Made by a program: the position numbers and the translations under genes. Positions 43,245-53,100 of a stretch of DNA of 64,000 nucleotides are shown piece after piece (position 1 is the first letter of the stretch; every line of letters starts with the position of its first letter). Source of the stretch: Shimazuella kribbensis DSM 45090 (GTDB lineage Bacteria; Bacillota; Bacilli; Thermoactinomycetales; Thermoactinomycetaceae); NCBI RefSeq assembly GCF_000428065.1, contig NZ_ATZF01000002.1, positions 1-64,000 on the forward strand, in the 5' to 3' direction. The notes beneath the pieces were generated by a model that was not told the DNA's origin, did no database searches, and worked only from the letters and a program-made list of their open reading frames with translations.

Positions 43245-44361
43245 GGTGATCCTCCTTGGTATTTTCCGTATAAGTGGTATAACCTGCTATTTCTAAAATC
43301 GGAATAGCACGCTCATAATCTTGTAATTTACGAAAGGTTAGACGAAGGATACCATGAACTTCTTCTCGATTCTCCATGATGCTAATATTGCTTAGGTTCA
43401 CCTTATGTTCTCCAAGCAAAGTGGCTATCTGACCGATAAGTCCCGGCTCATCAGGAATATTTATATAACATTCATATATAGGAGCTAATAGACCACGCTT
43501 TTTATCTGGTAAACCTTGCCGTAAATCACGGGAACGAGCAAAGATCGTTTCAATCCACTCTGCGTCTCCTCTATCAATGGCTTGTTGAAAATCGGACATT
43601 TGTTTAATCCAATCATCTAAAAGAGGTAACAGTTTATCTCTATTGCTAAGTAATATATCTCTCCACATGACAGGATGACTAGCTGCAATACGTGTCAAAT
43701 CGCGGAATCCACCAGCAGCCAACCGATGGAACCATCCATTGGCATCATTATAATTACCTACTTGAGCAACTAATCCAGTAGCTATCACATGCGGCAAATG
43801 ACTGATAGCACCTACTACCATATCATGATATTCTGGATCCATAATGACCAGTTGCGCGTGTGTGGCTTGTTTCAATATTTGGCTTAATCCCTCCACATCA
43901 GCTAAAGATGTATCCGGTTCTGGAGTCAGTACATAATAGGCGTTCTCAAACAATAAAGAATGGGCAGCTTGAACACCAGATCGATGTGAACCAGCCATGG
44001 GATGTCCGCCAATGAAGGTATAACCTTGTTCCGTTAACATTTTTCCATAGTTCGAAATTTCAGCTTTGGTACTTCCTACATCACTGATTATTACACCCTT
44101 TTTGAGCTGAAGACCAGCTAACTGCCTGATATAAATTCCGATCTGACCTACTGGCACAGCAATAAATATAAAGTCGGCATGATGTACAGCTTGTGAGAGT
44201 TTGGTATAACCTTCATCTACTACCCCTAGTCGAATTGCTTTTTCAATTGTATCGGAATAGGTGTCAAAACCGATCACTTGGTAGTTTGTTCTTTCTTTGA
44301 AAGATAAAGCAAGAGAACCCCCAATCAGGCCAACACCAAGAATCGCAACTCTCTTTCTCAT
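43225..44361 (-). CDS. tyrA: Prephenate dehydrogenase
   Basis: A 378-residue NAD enzyme of tyrosine synthesis. It has [15 protein letters not shown] (NAD), [25 protein letters not shown] with the catalytic His, and a C-terminal ACT domain ([17 protein letters not shown]) that probably senses tyrosine. The ATG overlaps the hisC stop (ATGA). Confidence 0.96.
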   Translation of the reverse strand: MRKRVAILGVGLIGGSLALSFKERTNYQVIGFDTYSDTIEKAIRLGVVDEGYTKLSQAVHHADFIFIAVPVGQIGIYIRQLAGLQLKKGVIISDVGSTKAEISNYGKMLTEQGYTFIGGHPMAGSHRSGVQAAHSLLFENAYYVLTPEPDTSLADVEGLSQILKQATHAQLVIMDPEYHDMVVGAISHLPHVIATGLVAQVGNYNDANGWFHRLAAGGFRDLTRIAASHPVMWRDILLSNRDKLLPLLDDWIKQMSDFQQAIDRGDAEWIETIFARSRDLRQGLPDKKRGLLAPIYECYINIPDEPGLIGQIATLLGEHKVNLSNISIMENREEVHGILRLTFRKLQDYERAIPILEIAGYTTYTENTKEDHHVHINK

Positions 44362-45467
44362 GTGACAACCCTACTTTTTTTCTCCTGTAAATAACTATTC
44401 AATCCAATAAGGAAAGCTTCATTTTCTTCTTTTTTACCAATTGTTACACGTAAATAGGTCGGAAAACCTAAAGCTTTTCCAGATCTTACAATAACTCCCT
44501 GTTTCAGCAGATACGAAAATGCCTCATCCCCATCGTAACCTGTATCAATTAGTAAAAAATTAGCTTGGGATGGGTAGTAATCGATATTCCATTCATCTAA
44601 CTGTTCCATCACTTGTTTCATACCTAATCTATTTTGATTTCGGCAGTAGACAACAAAAGTCTCATCTTTTAAAGCTGCAAGAGTAGCTGCTTGCGCCAAG
44701 CGATTTAAGTTAAAAGGTTCACGAACACGAGATAGTTGTTGAATCACTTCGGGATGTGCTATACCATATCCCGCACGAAAAGAAGCAAGTCCATATATTT
44801 TTGAAAAGGTACGCAATACAATAATTCTAGGGTTGTAGTCCAATAACGATAATGAATCAGGGTATGAATCATCTGTAACATATTCGAAATATGCTTCATC
44901 GATTACAACCAAGACATGTTCTGGTAATTGATCAATAAAAGAGTTCAGTGCATCATGATCAACGAAAGTACCAGAAGGGTTGTTAGGATTACATATCCAA
45001 ACCAATCTGGTTTTCTCTGTAACAGCTGCTAACATTGCATCTAGATCATGTTTCCCGTCTTTTAGCGGAACTTCTACTGGTACAGCTCCTTCAATCCGGG
45101 TTGCAGTCCCATATCTTGGAAAAGTAGGGGTGGCCATGACTGACTCTATTCCTGATTCTAAATAGGCACGTGCTATCATTTGAATTACTTCATCTGAACC
45201 ATTTCCAAACACCAATCTACGTTCATCTACTTCCAACGATTCAGCCAATTGTTTCCGAAGCATAGGAGCATCATCTTCTGGGTAAAGATGAAATTGTTCT
45301 TTGATTTGTGTCAGAGCTTCCCATACCTTTGGTGAACAACCAAAAGGATTTTCATTGGATGCTAGCTTGATTACTTTTTCCAATCCAAGTTCTCTCTTCA
45401 CTTCTTCTAATGATTTCCCTGGTTGATATATAGGTAAGCCTTGTATCGATTTTTTGGCTGATATCAT
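44358..45467 (-). CDS. hisC: Histidinol-phosphate / aromatic aminotransferase
   Basis: A 369-residue PLP aminotransferase of the HisC type: LASNENPFGCSPKV, WICNPNNPSGTFV, VIDEAYFEYV and the Lys in RTFSKIYGLASFRAGY. In B. subtilis the same gene serves histidine, tyrosine and phenylalanine synthesis, which explains its place between trpA and tyrA. Confidence 0.96.
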   Translation of the reverse strand: MISAKKSIQGLPIYQPGKSLEEVKRELGLEKVIKLASNENPFGCSPKVWEALTQIKEQFHLYPEDDAPMLRKQLAESLEVDERRLVFGNGSDEVIQMIARAYLESGIESVMATPTFPRYGTATRIEGAVPVEVPLKDGKHDLDAMLAAVTEKTRLVWICNPNNPSGTFVDHDALNSFIDQLPEHVLVVIDEAYFEYVTDDSYPDSLSLLDYNPRIIVLRTFSKIYGLASFRAGYGIAHPEVIQQLSRVREPFNLNRLAQAATLAALKDETFVVYCRNQNRLGMKQVMEQLDEWNIDYYPSQANFLLIDTGYDGDEAFSYLLKQGVIVRSGKALGFPTYLRVTIGKKEENEAFLIGLNSYLQEKKSRVVT

Positions 45468-45505
45468 GATTAATCCCCCAACTTACTTATTTTCTATCTA
45501 TCTTA

Positions 45506-46300
45506 CTAGCTTAGAAGTTTCTTGACAAATCCACGGATAGTATTTAATGCAACTTGCTTTTCATCTTCCTTACAAAGTGCTTGTTCCATCTCTGTAACTT
45601 GTTTTACAAGTGCACTTCCAACAATCACCCCATCAGCTTTTGTCCGTAATTCTTGCACTTGTGATGCCGTAGAAACACCAAATCCAACAGCAATAGGCAC
45701 CCTACTACTGGATCTTACTTGTTGTAAAAATGAGTCCAAATTCGAAGCAAAACTTTGCCTTACCCCTGTTGTTCCTAAAGAAGAAACACAATATACAAAA
45801 CCTTTGGCAGTTGCAGCTATCTTAGCAACTCTTTCTTCTGAAGTAGGAGCAACTAATGGGATCAAATCCAAACTCACCTGTTCCAATTGCGTTCGAAGTA
45901 AATCACTTTCTTCATATGGTAAATCTGGTACGATGAACCCTGAAAAACCCGCTTTCTCAGCATCTATCGCTACTTTTTCTAATCCGTATGATAACAAAGG
46001 ATTATAGTAGGAAAACAAGATCAATGGGATAGTATTCCCTTGATCACGAACGGTTTGGGCAATCGCGAAAACATCCGACAATGTTATTCCATTAGACAAT
46101 GCTTTTTCTGCGGCAAGCTGGATGATTGGACCATCGGCAACTGGGTCTGAAAAAGGTACTCCTAATTCAATCGCAGTTACACCTTCTTCTGCTAACAAAT
46201 GAATGAGATCAATCGTAGCTTCAACAGAAGGATAACCTGCAACTAAATATGGTATTAAATTGGTTTGGTTGGTTTGAAAAGCATTCGCTAATCGACTCAC
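45506..46300 (-). CDS. trpA: Tryptophan synthase, alpha chain
   Basis: A 264-residue TIM barrel that releases indole from indole-glycerol phosphate. It has [33 protein letters not shown] (catalytic Glu and Asp) and VPDLPYEE. Its ATG overlaps the trpB stop by four bases. Confidence 0.97.
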   Translation of the reverse strand: MSRLANAFQTNQTNLIPYLVAGYPSVEATIDLIHLLAEEGVTAIELGVPFSDPVADGPIIQLAAEKALSNGITLSDVFAIAQTVRDQGNTIPLILFSYYNPLLSYGLEKVAIDAEKAGFSGFIVPDLPYEESDLLRTQLEQVSLDLIPLVAPTSEERVAKIAATAKGFVYCVSSLGTTGVRQSFASNLDSFLQQVRSSSRVPIAVGFGVSTASQVQELRTKADGVIVGSALVKQVTEMEQALCKEDEKQVALNTIRGFVKKLLS

Positions 46301-47484
46301 TCCGATTCCCCCTGAAAATATTCTCGAATCGTTCCCATATCTTTATCGCCACGACCAGAAAGGCAAACTAATATTTTTTCAGCAACACTGCCTTGTGAAG
46401 CTAAACGTACAGCTTCTGAAAGTGCATGGGCAGATTCAATAGCAGGAATGATACCTTCTAATCTGCACAATAACTTAACCGCTTCCATTGCCTGTTCATC
46501 TGTTACTGCTGTATAACGTACTCTTCCTATTTCTTTTAAATGTGCATGTTCTGGTCCAACTCCTGGATAATCCAATCCCGCTGAGATAGAATGAGCTGGA
46601 ATAATCTGTCCATTTTCATCATGTAAGATATAACTAAAGGAGCCATGTAACACACCAGGTCTTCCAAGACTCAAACTAGCTGCGTGTTCATTTGTATCCA
46701 ATCCCTTACCTGCTGCTTCCACACCATGGATCTTTACTGCACTATCTTCTACAAAAGCAGTAAACATTCCGATCGCATTACTACCTCCACCTACGCATGC
46801 AACAACATCCGTTGGCAAACTGCCAGTTTGTTCTATCATTTGTGCACGTGCTTCATCACCAATAACTCGCTGAAAATACTTTACCATCTGTGGATATGGA
46901 TGAGGGCCCACAGCTGAACCGATAAGATAAAAAGAATCCTCTACTGCTGCAACCCATGCACGCATCGCTTCATTTGTTGCATCTTTTAGTGTTCTTGAAC
47001 CTGATGTAACAGGAACCACCTCGGCACCTAGTAATTCCATACGAAAAACATTTTGAGCTTGTCGTCGTACATCTTCTTCACCCATATAAACTTTGCATTC
47101 CATTCCTAACAAAGCAGCAATCGTTGCAGAAGCGACACCATGCTGTCCCGCACCAGTTTCAGCAATTAATTTTCGTTTACCCATTTTCTTCGCAAGAAGT
47201 GCTTGCCCAATCGTATTGTTAATCTTGTGTGCACCTGTATGATTTAGATCTTCCCGCTTGAGATAGATTTCAGCTCCTCCAGCAAATTCGGTCAACCGTT
47301 TAGCAAACGTTAACGGTGTTGGCCTTCCAGAGTAGTTTACCAATAAGTCTCGCATTTCCTTTTCAAAAGTCGGATCATTTAAAATCGATTCAAATCCTTG
47401 TTCTAACTCTAAAACAGCATTCATTAATGTTTCTGGTACAAATCTTCCACCAAATGCCCCAAATCTACTGCTCGATTTTGTCAT
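46297..47484 (-). CDS. trpB: Tryptophan synthase, beta chain
   Basis: A 395-residue PLP enzyme joining indole and serine. [16 protein letters not shown] contains the PLP Lys, followed by [10 protein letters not shown] and [11 protein letters not shown]. It overlaps trpF by 20 bases and trpA by four. Confidence 0.97.
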   Translation of the reverse strand: MTKSSSRFGAFGGRFVPETLMNAVLELEQGFESILNDPTFEKEMRDLLVNYSGRPTPLTFAKRLTEFAGGAEIYLKREDLNHTGAHKINNTIGQALLAKKMGKRKLIAETGAGQHGVASATIAALLGMECKVYMGEEDVRRQAQNVFRMELLGAEVVPVTSGSRTLKDATNEAMRAWVAAVEDSFYLIGSAVGPHPYPQMVKYFQRVIGDEARAQMIEQTGSLPTDVVACVGGGSNAIGMFTAFVEDSAVKIHGVEAAGKGLDTNEHAASLSLGRPGVLHGSFSYILHDENGQIIPAHSISAGLDYPGVGPEHAHLKEIGRVRYTAVTDEQAMEAVKLLCRLEGIIPAIESAHALSEAVRLASQGSVAEKILVCLSGRGDKDMGTIREYFQGESE

Positions 47485-48103
47485 GCTGTTTCATCCTCTC
47501 TATAATTTTGTTCATTTTTTGCGTATCTTTTTTGCCATTTGTCTCGATTCCAGAGGATAAATCAATTCCATCTATTTCATAATCCCTTATTAAGTTTTCT
47601 ATATTGGACTCATTCAATCCACCCGCTATCCAAAGTGGCAATTGTAATCGCTCAGTTAATTGCTTTGCTACTGGAATGCAACTCCAATCAATAGTAGTTC
47701 CTGTTCCACCTGCGGAATGATCCAGTAAAACTACATCAATATATCCTTCATAAAGAGGGATCTTTTGTATTTCTTTCTCCGAAAAAACTTTGATAATCGG
47801 GATTTGTTTGTTTTTCTTGATCTGCTGACAAAAAGCCGGTGTCTCTTGACCGTGAAGCTGTACCATAGACAACCCTAGAGAGGCAGCATTGTTCACTTCT
47901 TCTAGAGTAGGATTTTGAAACACTCCTACCTTTTCTATCTGTTTTGGAATCAGAGGTATCATCGATGTTAATTGAAGCAAGGATATCGTGCGTTTACGAT
48001 CAGGTACTAATATAAATCCGATAGCAGAAACAGCATGAGAAACAGCAGTTTTCACGTCGTCTTTTGTTCGGAATCCGCAAAATTTTACCGAGATTTGCTT
48101 AAT
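47465..48103 (-). CDS. trpF: Phosphoribosylanthranilate isomerase with a likely ATT start
   Basis: A 212-residue isomerase. The conserved N-terminus [19 protein letters not shown], with the catalytic Cys, reads in frame upstream of the first ordinary start codon (GTG 48055), so translation must begin earlier. Between the nearest in-frame stop and the Cys the only suitable codon with an SD is ATT 48101-48103, preceded by AGGTGA. Starting at the GTG would remove the catalytic Cys and the first strand. The rest has [19 protein letters not shown] (catalytic Asp) and [11 protein letters not shown]. It overlaps trpC by 19 bases, so translational coupling probably helps this weak start. Confidence 0.9.
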   Translation of the reverse strand: MKQISVKFCGFRTKDDVKTAVSHAVSAIGFILVPDRKRTISLLQLTSMIPLIPKQIEKVGVFQNPTLEEVNNAASLGLSMVQLHGQETPAFCQQIKKNKQIPIIKVFSEKEIQKIPLYEGYIDVVLLDHSAGGTGTTIDWSCIPVAKQLTERLQLPLWIAGGLNESNIENLIRDYEIDGIDLSSGIETNGKKDTQKMNKIIERMKQHDKIEQ

Positions 48104-48882
48104 TGCTGTTCACCTACCGTCTTTAATTCTGCCACTGCTCTGGATGGGTTCTCGTGGCGCATAAGAAACTCCCCCACTAAAACTCCATTAATATTCGCAT
48201 TTGCTAACGTTTTTGCATCTTCTAAAGAGTGAATGCCACTTTCACCAATGACTGGTACATTCGTGGTAATAAAGGGACGTAAGTGACTTGTAGTAACTAA
48301 ATCTACTTCTAAGGAATGGAGATTTCTATTATTGATACCAATAACATCCGCGTCTACATGGAGTGCGGTATCCACCTCAGATTCCTCATGAATCTCTAGT
48401 AAAACCTCCATGCCTAACTGATGTGCTAAGTTGGCTAAATGAATACAAGTAGTGCGGTCTAGAAAAGCAACAATTAATAAAATCGCGTCTGCACCTAAAA
48501 ACTTACTCTCCAGCACTTGTAGAGGGTCAAGAATAAAATCTTTTCTTAAGACAGGTATCGAAACTGCTTTTTGCACTTGCGTGAGAGATTCAGATTTGCC
48601 ATGAAAGTATTCAGTCTCTGTCAATACAGAGATAACGTTTGCGCCTCCTCTTTCATAACTCAATCCTTGTTCAACTGGATTAACATTCGATGCAATGATC
48701 CCTTTAGAAGGAGATGCAGGTTTGACTTCAGCAATAACCGCAAAGGAAGAAGATTCAATTGCATTACGGAGAGAGCGGCCCTTTGGCATGGATGCAGCAA
48801 TATCCCAATCCGATTGGTTGTACTTTTGTTCGAGTATTGCAATTTCTTTTTGTTTGATCACTTTCATTTTTTCAAGAAACAT
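48085..48882 (-). CDS. trpC: Indole-3-glycerol phosphate synthase
   Basis: A 265-residue TIM-barrel enzyme. AEVKPASPSKG (catalytic Lys), VLTETEYFHGKSE, VLRKDFILDPLQVLE and GINNRNLHSLEVDL are all present. AGAGGTGAA precedes the ATG. It overlaps trpD by 11 bases. Confidence 0.97.
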   Translation of the reverse strand: MFLEKMKVIKQKEIAILEQKYNQSDWDIAASMPKGRSLRNAIESSSFAVIAEVKPASPSKGIIASNVNPVEQGLSYERGGANVISVLTETEYFHGKSESLTQVQKAVSIPVLRKDFILDPLQVLESKFLGADAILLIVAFLDRTTCIHLANLAHQLGMEVLLEIHEESEVDTALHVDADVIGINNRNLHSLEVDLVTTSHLRPFITTNVPVIGESGIHSLEDAKTLANANINGVLVGEFLMRHENPSRAVAELKTVGEQQLSKSR

Positions 48883-49900
48883 GCGATTTCACCTCTTGGG
48901 AGATTTGAGCTACTTGGCGTAATTTCTGTAGTGCCAAACCAGAATCGATTACATCTGCTGCCAATGAAATACCAGCTTGTAACGAGTCTGTCTTACCAGC
49001 CACATATAAAACAGCTGCAGCATTTACTTCTACAATGGAGCGTTTTGCACTTTTCTTCCCCTGCAAAACCTCGAGTATAATAGCTGCGTTCTCTGTTGGT
49101 GTCCCACCTTCTAATTCATGGATAGAACTCGACGAAATGCCTAGATCCTCAGGAGTAATGGTGTAGGTTTCCACTTGCCCATTTTTCAATTCACTAATCT
49201 GTGTCGGAGCTGTCAATGTAATTTCGTCTAAACCATCTAATCCAGAAACGATAAGTGCATGTTTTGTACCGAGAGCCTGAAGTACTTTTGCCATTTTCTC
49301 TGTGTATTTCGGAGAAAACACACCTATCAACTGCCGTTGTACATTTGCTGGATTCGCTAATGGTCCAAGAAGATTAAAACATGTCCGAAAACCCAAAGCC
49401 TTTCGAGTAGGCATCACATGTTTCATAGCAGGGTGATATTGTGGAGCAAAAAGAAAACAAACACCAGTATCTTGTAGTTGTTTACACGCTTCATCAGGTG
49501 TTAAATCTAGTGTAATCCCTAATTGTTCTAAAACATCTACACTACCACTTTTACTCGATACAGCGCGATTTCCGTGTTTAGCAATAGAAACTCCTGCTGC
49601 TGCCGCAACAAAAGTAGTGGCAGTAGAAATATTGAACGTTTTTCCCCCATCGCCACCAGTTCCACAAGTATCTACGCTATCCGCAATAACACGAGGCAGA
49701 GAAGTCGCATATGCTTTCATGCCTTCTACTAATCCAATCAATTCCTCTACTGTCTCACCTTTTATGCGAAGAGCTGTCAACAAAGCAGCAATCTGAATGT
49801 CATTTAAAGAGCCGCTCATCATCTGTTCCATCAAATAAAATGTTTCGTTTTTTGACAAATCTTCTCCCTCTAGCAATCGATTGAGTAATGTTAAAAACAT
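48872..49900 (-). CDS. trpD: Anthranilate phosphoribosyltransferase
   Basis: A 342-residue enzyme with DTCGTGGDGGKTFNIST (PRPP site), KHGNRAVSSKSGSVDVLE and RTCFNLLGPLANP. It lies 18 bases after trpE. There is no trpG nearby. Confidence 0.97.
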   Translation of the reverse strand: MFLTLLNRLLEGEDLSKNETFYLMEQMMSGSLNDIQIAALLTALRIKGETVEELIGLVEGMKAYATSLPRVIADSVDTCGTGGDGGKTFNISTATTFVAAAAGVSIAKHGNRAVSSKSGSVDVLEQLGITLDLTPDEACKQLQDTGVCFLFAPQYHPAMKHVMPTRKALGFRTCFNLLGPLANPANVQRQLIGVFSPKYTEKMAKVLQALGTKHALIVSGLDGLDEITLTAPTQISELKNGQVETYTITPEDLGISSSSIHELEGGTPTENAAIILEVLQGKKSAKRSIVEVNAAAVLYVAGKTDSLQAGISLAADVIDSGLALQKLRQVAQISQEVKSHVS

Positions 49901-49918
49901 ATTTCTATTCTCCCCTCT

Positions 49919-51415
49919 CTATGTGCCTATTTTTGATGTTTTGGCGAGTTGAAGTGCAAGTAACATTGCTTTTGCTTTATGCTGTGTTTCTTCATACTCC
50001 TTATCAGGATCGGAATCAAATACAATTCCAGCACCTGCTTGCACATAAGCTTTCTCATCTCGAAAATAAATAGTTCTTATCGCAATACATGTGTCCACAT
50101 TTCCTGCATAATCAAAATATCCAACAGCACCTGCATAAATCCCACGTGCTTCTGGCTCAAGTTCAGCAATAATCTCCATCGCTCGTATTTTAGGAGATCC
50201 AGAAACAGTCCCTGCGGGAAAACAAGCCCGAAATGCATCTAATGGTGTGTGTTTGGGTGATAGTTCCCCTGTTACTTGCGAAACGATATGCATCACATGA
50301 GAGTATCGCTCCACCTGTTTAAATGCTGTTACTTGTACAGAACCAAATTTAGAAACACGACCTACATCATTTCTTCCCAAATCCACTAACATGATATGTT
50401 CCGCATTTTCTTTAGGATCAGCAAGTAATTCTTTTTCTAGATTATCATCTTCTACTTTATCCTGACTCCTAGGACGCGATCCTGCGATTGGCCTTGTTTC
50501 TACCAATCGATCTTGTACTCTGACCAGAATTTCAGGTGAAGTCCCCACTATTTTCTCCTCACCTAGCTGAAGATAGTACATATAGGGAGAAGGATTAAGA
50601 TAGCGCAAAATTCGATAAACCATCATTGGATCATGTATACCATCTATCGTATATTTTTGTGAAGGCACCACTTGAAAAATATCGCCTGCTCGAATATAAT
50701 CTTTTGCTTTCTCCACTGCTTTACAAAAGTTTTCACGCGTAAAATTAGAAGTAACTTGACTAAAATCTACTTCTTCCCTTACAAGAGTCGGCAACGGTTC
50801 AATGAAAGGCTGCGTTTTTTGCAGTTGCACTTTCCAGTTTTCTAGCTTTGTCACTATTTTTTCATAGTCATCTGCTCCATCCGTTTGAGGAGTGAGATGC
50901 ATAACCAAATATAATACTTGTTCTTGGTGATCAAAGACGATCAACCGATCATAAAATGCAAGATGCGTATCATACGCTTTTGTTTTACCTGTTGGATTGG
51001 TAAGAAGCGCATTCGGTTCAAATGCTTGAACTAATTCATAACTAAAATATCCTACTGCACCACCGAGAAACGGGGGGAAACCTTCATATTTCGGAGAAGT
51101 ACTCGCTTCTAACATTTCATTTAGATGCGGAAGTGGATCATCAGCTGGAAATACTTTTATTCTATCTGAAGTAGTTACGGTTAGCATACTATCTTTGCCT
51201 GTTAATATCTGATAAGGCTGGGAACCCATAAATGAATACCGAGAAAATTTTTGATCCCCTTCTACGCTCTCCAAGAGAAAAGAATAATCATCTTTTTCTA
51301 ACGCATGAAACAACTGAATAGGCGTGACTGTATCTATTTGGATTTTCTTACAAATGGGAATATGAGAATACTGCTTGGCGAATGCAAGCACTTCACTTTT
51401 GGTTGGATAAATCAA
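49919..51415 (-). CDS. trpE: Anthranilate synthase component I
   Basis: A 498-residue chorismate-using enzyme: IFQVVPSQKYTI, SPEILVRV, ETRPIAGSRPR, VDLGRNDVGRV, FPAGTVSGSPKIRAMEII and GAGIVFDSDPDKEYEE. It needs a glutaminase partner that is not encoded in this operon; in Bacillus it is PabA. TTG start with AAGGAGGG eight bases upstream. Transcription reaches it only past the TRAP-type attenuator. Confidence 0.97.
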   Translation of the reverse strand: MIYPTKSEVLAFAKQYSHIPICKKIQIDTVTPIQLFHALEKDDYSFLLESVEGDQKFSRYSFMGSQPYQILTGKDSMLTVTTSDRIKVFPADDPLPHLNEMLEASTSPKYEGFPPFLGGAVGYFSYELVQAFEPNALLTNPTGKTKAYDTHLAFYDRLIVFDHQEQVLYLVMHLTPQTDGADDYEKIVTKLENWKVQLQKTQPFIEPLPTLVREEVDFSQVTSNFTRENFCKAVEKAKDYIRAGDIFQVVPSQKYTIDGIHDPMMVYRILRYLNPSPYMYYLQLGEEKIVGTSPEILVRVQDRLVETRPIAGSRPRSQDKVEDDNLEKELLADPKENAEHIMLVDLGRNDVGRVSKFGSVQVTAFKQVERYSHVMHIVSQVTGELSPKHTPLDAFRACFPAGTVSGSPKIRAMEIIAELEPEARGIYAGAVGYFDYAGNVDTCIAIRTIYFRDEKAYVQAGAGIVFDSDPDKEYEETQHKAKAMLLALQLAKTSKIGT

Positions 51416-51474
51416 ATCAATTTCCCTCCTTCATAAAATCGGAGAGAAAAGGATATAGAGGGAAAATAAATATG

Positions 51475-51500
51475 AAAAGCCAAAGCGGGGATGCTTTGGC
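51475..51500 (-). terminator. Attenuator terminator of the trp leader
   Basis: On the minus strand GCCAAAGC, a short loop and GCTTTGGC, then TTTT. It lies between the TRAP-type site and trpE, about 60 bases before the start, so it is the regulated terminator. Confidence 0.92.
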
Positions 51501-51517
51501 TGTTGTTTGCATATAAA

Positions 51518-51577
51518 CTCAGCTCTACTCCGCTAACTATATCCAATTCTCTACTCTACTCATCTACTCAAACTCAC
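51518..51577 (-). promoter_or_regulatory. TRAP-binding site (NAG triplets) of the trp leader
   Basis: The minus-strand leader has about eleven GAG or TAG triplets in 60 bases, most spaced by two or three bases (for example GAGTAGAGTAGAG and CGGAGTAGAGCTGAG). TRAP, loaded with tryptophan, binds such runs and lets the terminator form. The TRAP gene mtrB is not in the window. Confidence 0.9.
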
Positions 51578-51597
51578 TGTAATAAATACTATCTTCT

Positions 51598-51627
51598 ACT
51601 CTAAACGAGGACGATCTTTTCTGTCAA
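51598..51627 (-). promoter_or_regulatory. Promoter of the trp operon
   Basis: TTGACA (51622-51627) and TAGAGT (51598-51603), 18 bp apart on the minus strand, right after the aroH stop. The start would fall about 15 bases before the first TRAP triplet. Confidence 0.75.
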
Positions 51628-51635
51628 TAATGAAA

Positions 51636-51998
51636 TTACTTTTTCAAATCAGGCCGGAGTTTTTCCGCATCGTTGAGAAAAACATGTTGGATTTTTTCTG
51701 CGGATCTATCCGTATTCACCAATAACATCATCCGAATGCACAAAGGCAAACCATTTGGCACATCTACTTCAGTAGCCCCCATGAGTGGTACTAATTCCCA
51801 CCCTTGTAATGCTCGAACTGCTGCTGCTGGAAAAGTCGCATTTAAGTCTGGTGTGCTGGTAATCAAAATACTAGCAACATCATCTGCTTCTAACTCATTA
51901 CGTTCAATGATCGCTAAGGAAAGTTCCTTTGTAGCAGCTAAAATAGCTTCTTTCGTATTGAACTCTACTGTTGTAGCTCCACGAATTCCTCTTACCAA
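51636..51998 (-). CDS. aroH: Chorismate mutase, AroH type
   Basis: A 120-residue monofunctional chorismate mutase of the trimeric AroH fold. VRGIRGATTV has the active-site Arg7, and the Glu78 and Arg90 equivalents are in GATEVDV and CIRMML. The residue at Cys75 of the B. subtilis enzyme is Gly here and that at Tyr108 is Phe, as in some relatives. TTG start, one base after the aroB stop. Confidence 0.95.
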   Translation of the reverse strand: MVRGIRGATTVEFNTKEAILAATKELSLAIIERNELEADDVASILITSTPDLNATFPAAAVRALQGWELVPLMGATEVDVPNGLPLCIRMMLLVNTDRSAEKIQHVFLNDAEKLRPDLKK

Positions 51999-53099
51999 TT
52001 ACCTACTCACCTCTTTTAACTGATGCAAAACTTTTCTTATCTTTTCTTCTGGAATATCATGAACTACTTCCACTCGCCCTAGCTCTTTACTCAAAATAAA
52101 AGTATAGATTCCATGTTTTGCCTTTTTATCTCTCTTCATCAATTGCAATAAGGAATCCTCTGTCCATTGATCTTGTATTCTTGTTGGTAATGAAAATTTT
52201 CGTAACAAAAGCTCTGTATCTTCAACCAATTGAGCAGGTGCCGACAAAATCTCTACACTTAACATTGCAGCACCTACCATTCCTATGGCAATGGCTTCAC
52301 CATGTGTATACCGTTTATAACTAGAAACGGACTCCAAAGCGTGACCGATGGTATGCCCATAATTTAGAATTGCTCGTATACCACTTTCTGTCTCATCATC
52401 CGAAACTACGCTAATTTTCACTTTACAACCACGATAGATAGCTTCTTCTAGTATAGGAAGATCCCTATTTCGCAAAGCCATATTGTTCTTCTCTAACCAA
52501 GAAACAAAGTTACTGTCCCAGATAAGAGCATGTTTGATAACTTCTGCAAAACCAGCTGTCAATTCTCTTTCAGGCAGAGTTGTTAGAATATTAACATCAA
52601 ATAGAACAAACAGAGGCTGATGAAAAGCACCCATATAATTTTTACCAAGTTTATGGTTGATTCCCACTTTTCCACCTATGCTACTATCGTGTGCCAATAG
52701 GGTAGTAGGTAGTTGTACAAAAGGAATTCCTCTCATAAAACTTGCTGCTAAAAACCCAGCTAAATCTCCTACTACTCCCCCTCCAAAAGCTAATACTACA
52801 CTGGAGCGGTCGAGACCGGCTTGTATGGCATCTGCATACAACCGATCCAACACCTCCAATGATTTACTGCTTTCTCCCGCAGGTACCACACTCATATCAA
52901 CTCGAAACCCAGCGTTGCGGAGAGGTTCTACTATGTTTTCTGAATAGAGTGGAGCCACGTGACTATCGGTTACAAGAAACAACTTTTGATTGGTTTGTAT
53001 GTTATGTTGTTTAAGCAATTCCGGTAAACGAGCCAATAGTGCTGTACCTACATAAACAGAATAAGCCCTAGATTTTGTCGAAACACGTAATTCTCTCAT
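51999..53099 (-). CDS. aroB: 3-dehydroquinate synthase
   Basis: A 366-residue NAD- and metal-dependent enzyme of the shikimate pathway. It has VLAFGGGVVGDLAGFLAA (NAD), PTTLLAHDSSIGGKVGIN, the zinc residues in ELTAGFAEVIKHALI and LNYGHTIGHALE. ATG 53099 follows the aroC stop immediately; AGAGG precedes it. Confidence 0.97.
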   Translation of the reverse strand: MRELRVSTKSRAYSVYVGTALLARLPELLKQHNIQTNQKLFLVTDSHVAPLYSENIVEPLRNAGFRVDMSVVPAGESSKSLEVLDRLYADAIQAGLDRSSVVLAFGGGVVGDLAGFLAASFMRGIPFVQLPTTLLAHDSSIGGKVGINHKLGKNYMGAFHQPLFVLFDVNILTTLPERELTAGFAEVIKHALIWDSNFVSWLEKNNMALRNRDLPILEEAIYRGCKVKISVVSDDETESGIRAILNYGHTIGHALESVSSYKRYTHGEAIAIGMVGAAMLSVEILSAPAQLVEDTELLLRKFSLPTRIQDQWTEDSLLQLMKRDKKAKHGIYTFILSKELGRVEVVHDIPEEKIRKVLHQLKEVSR

Positions 53100-53100
53100 C

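Noticed and set aside
45522-46007. 161-codon frame antisense to trpA
   Set aside because: Shadow frame over a conserved gene; Cys- and Ser-rich without pattern.
48055-48103. GTG 48055 as start of trpF
   Set aside because: It would remove the first strand and catalytic Cys that are clearly encoded upstream in the same frame.
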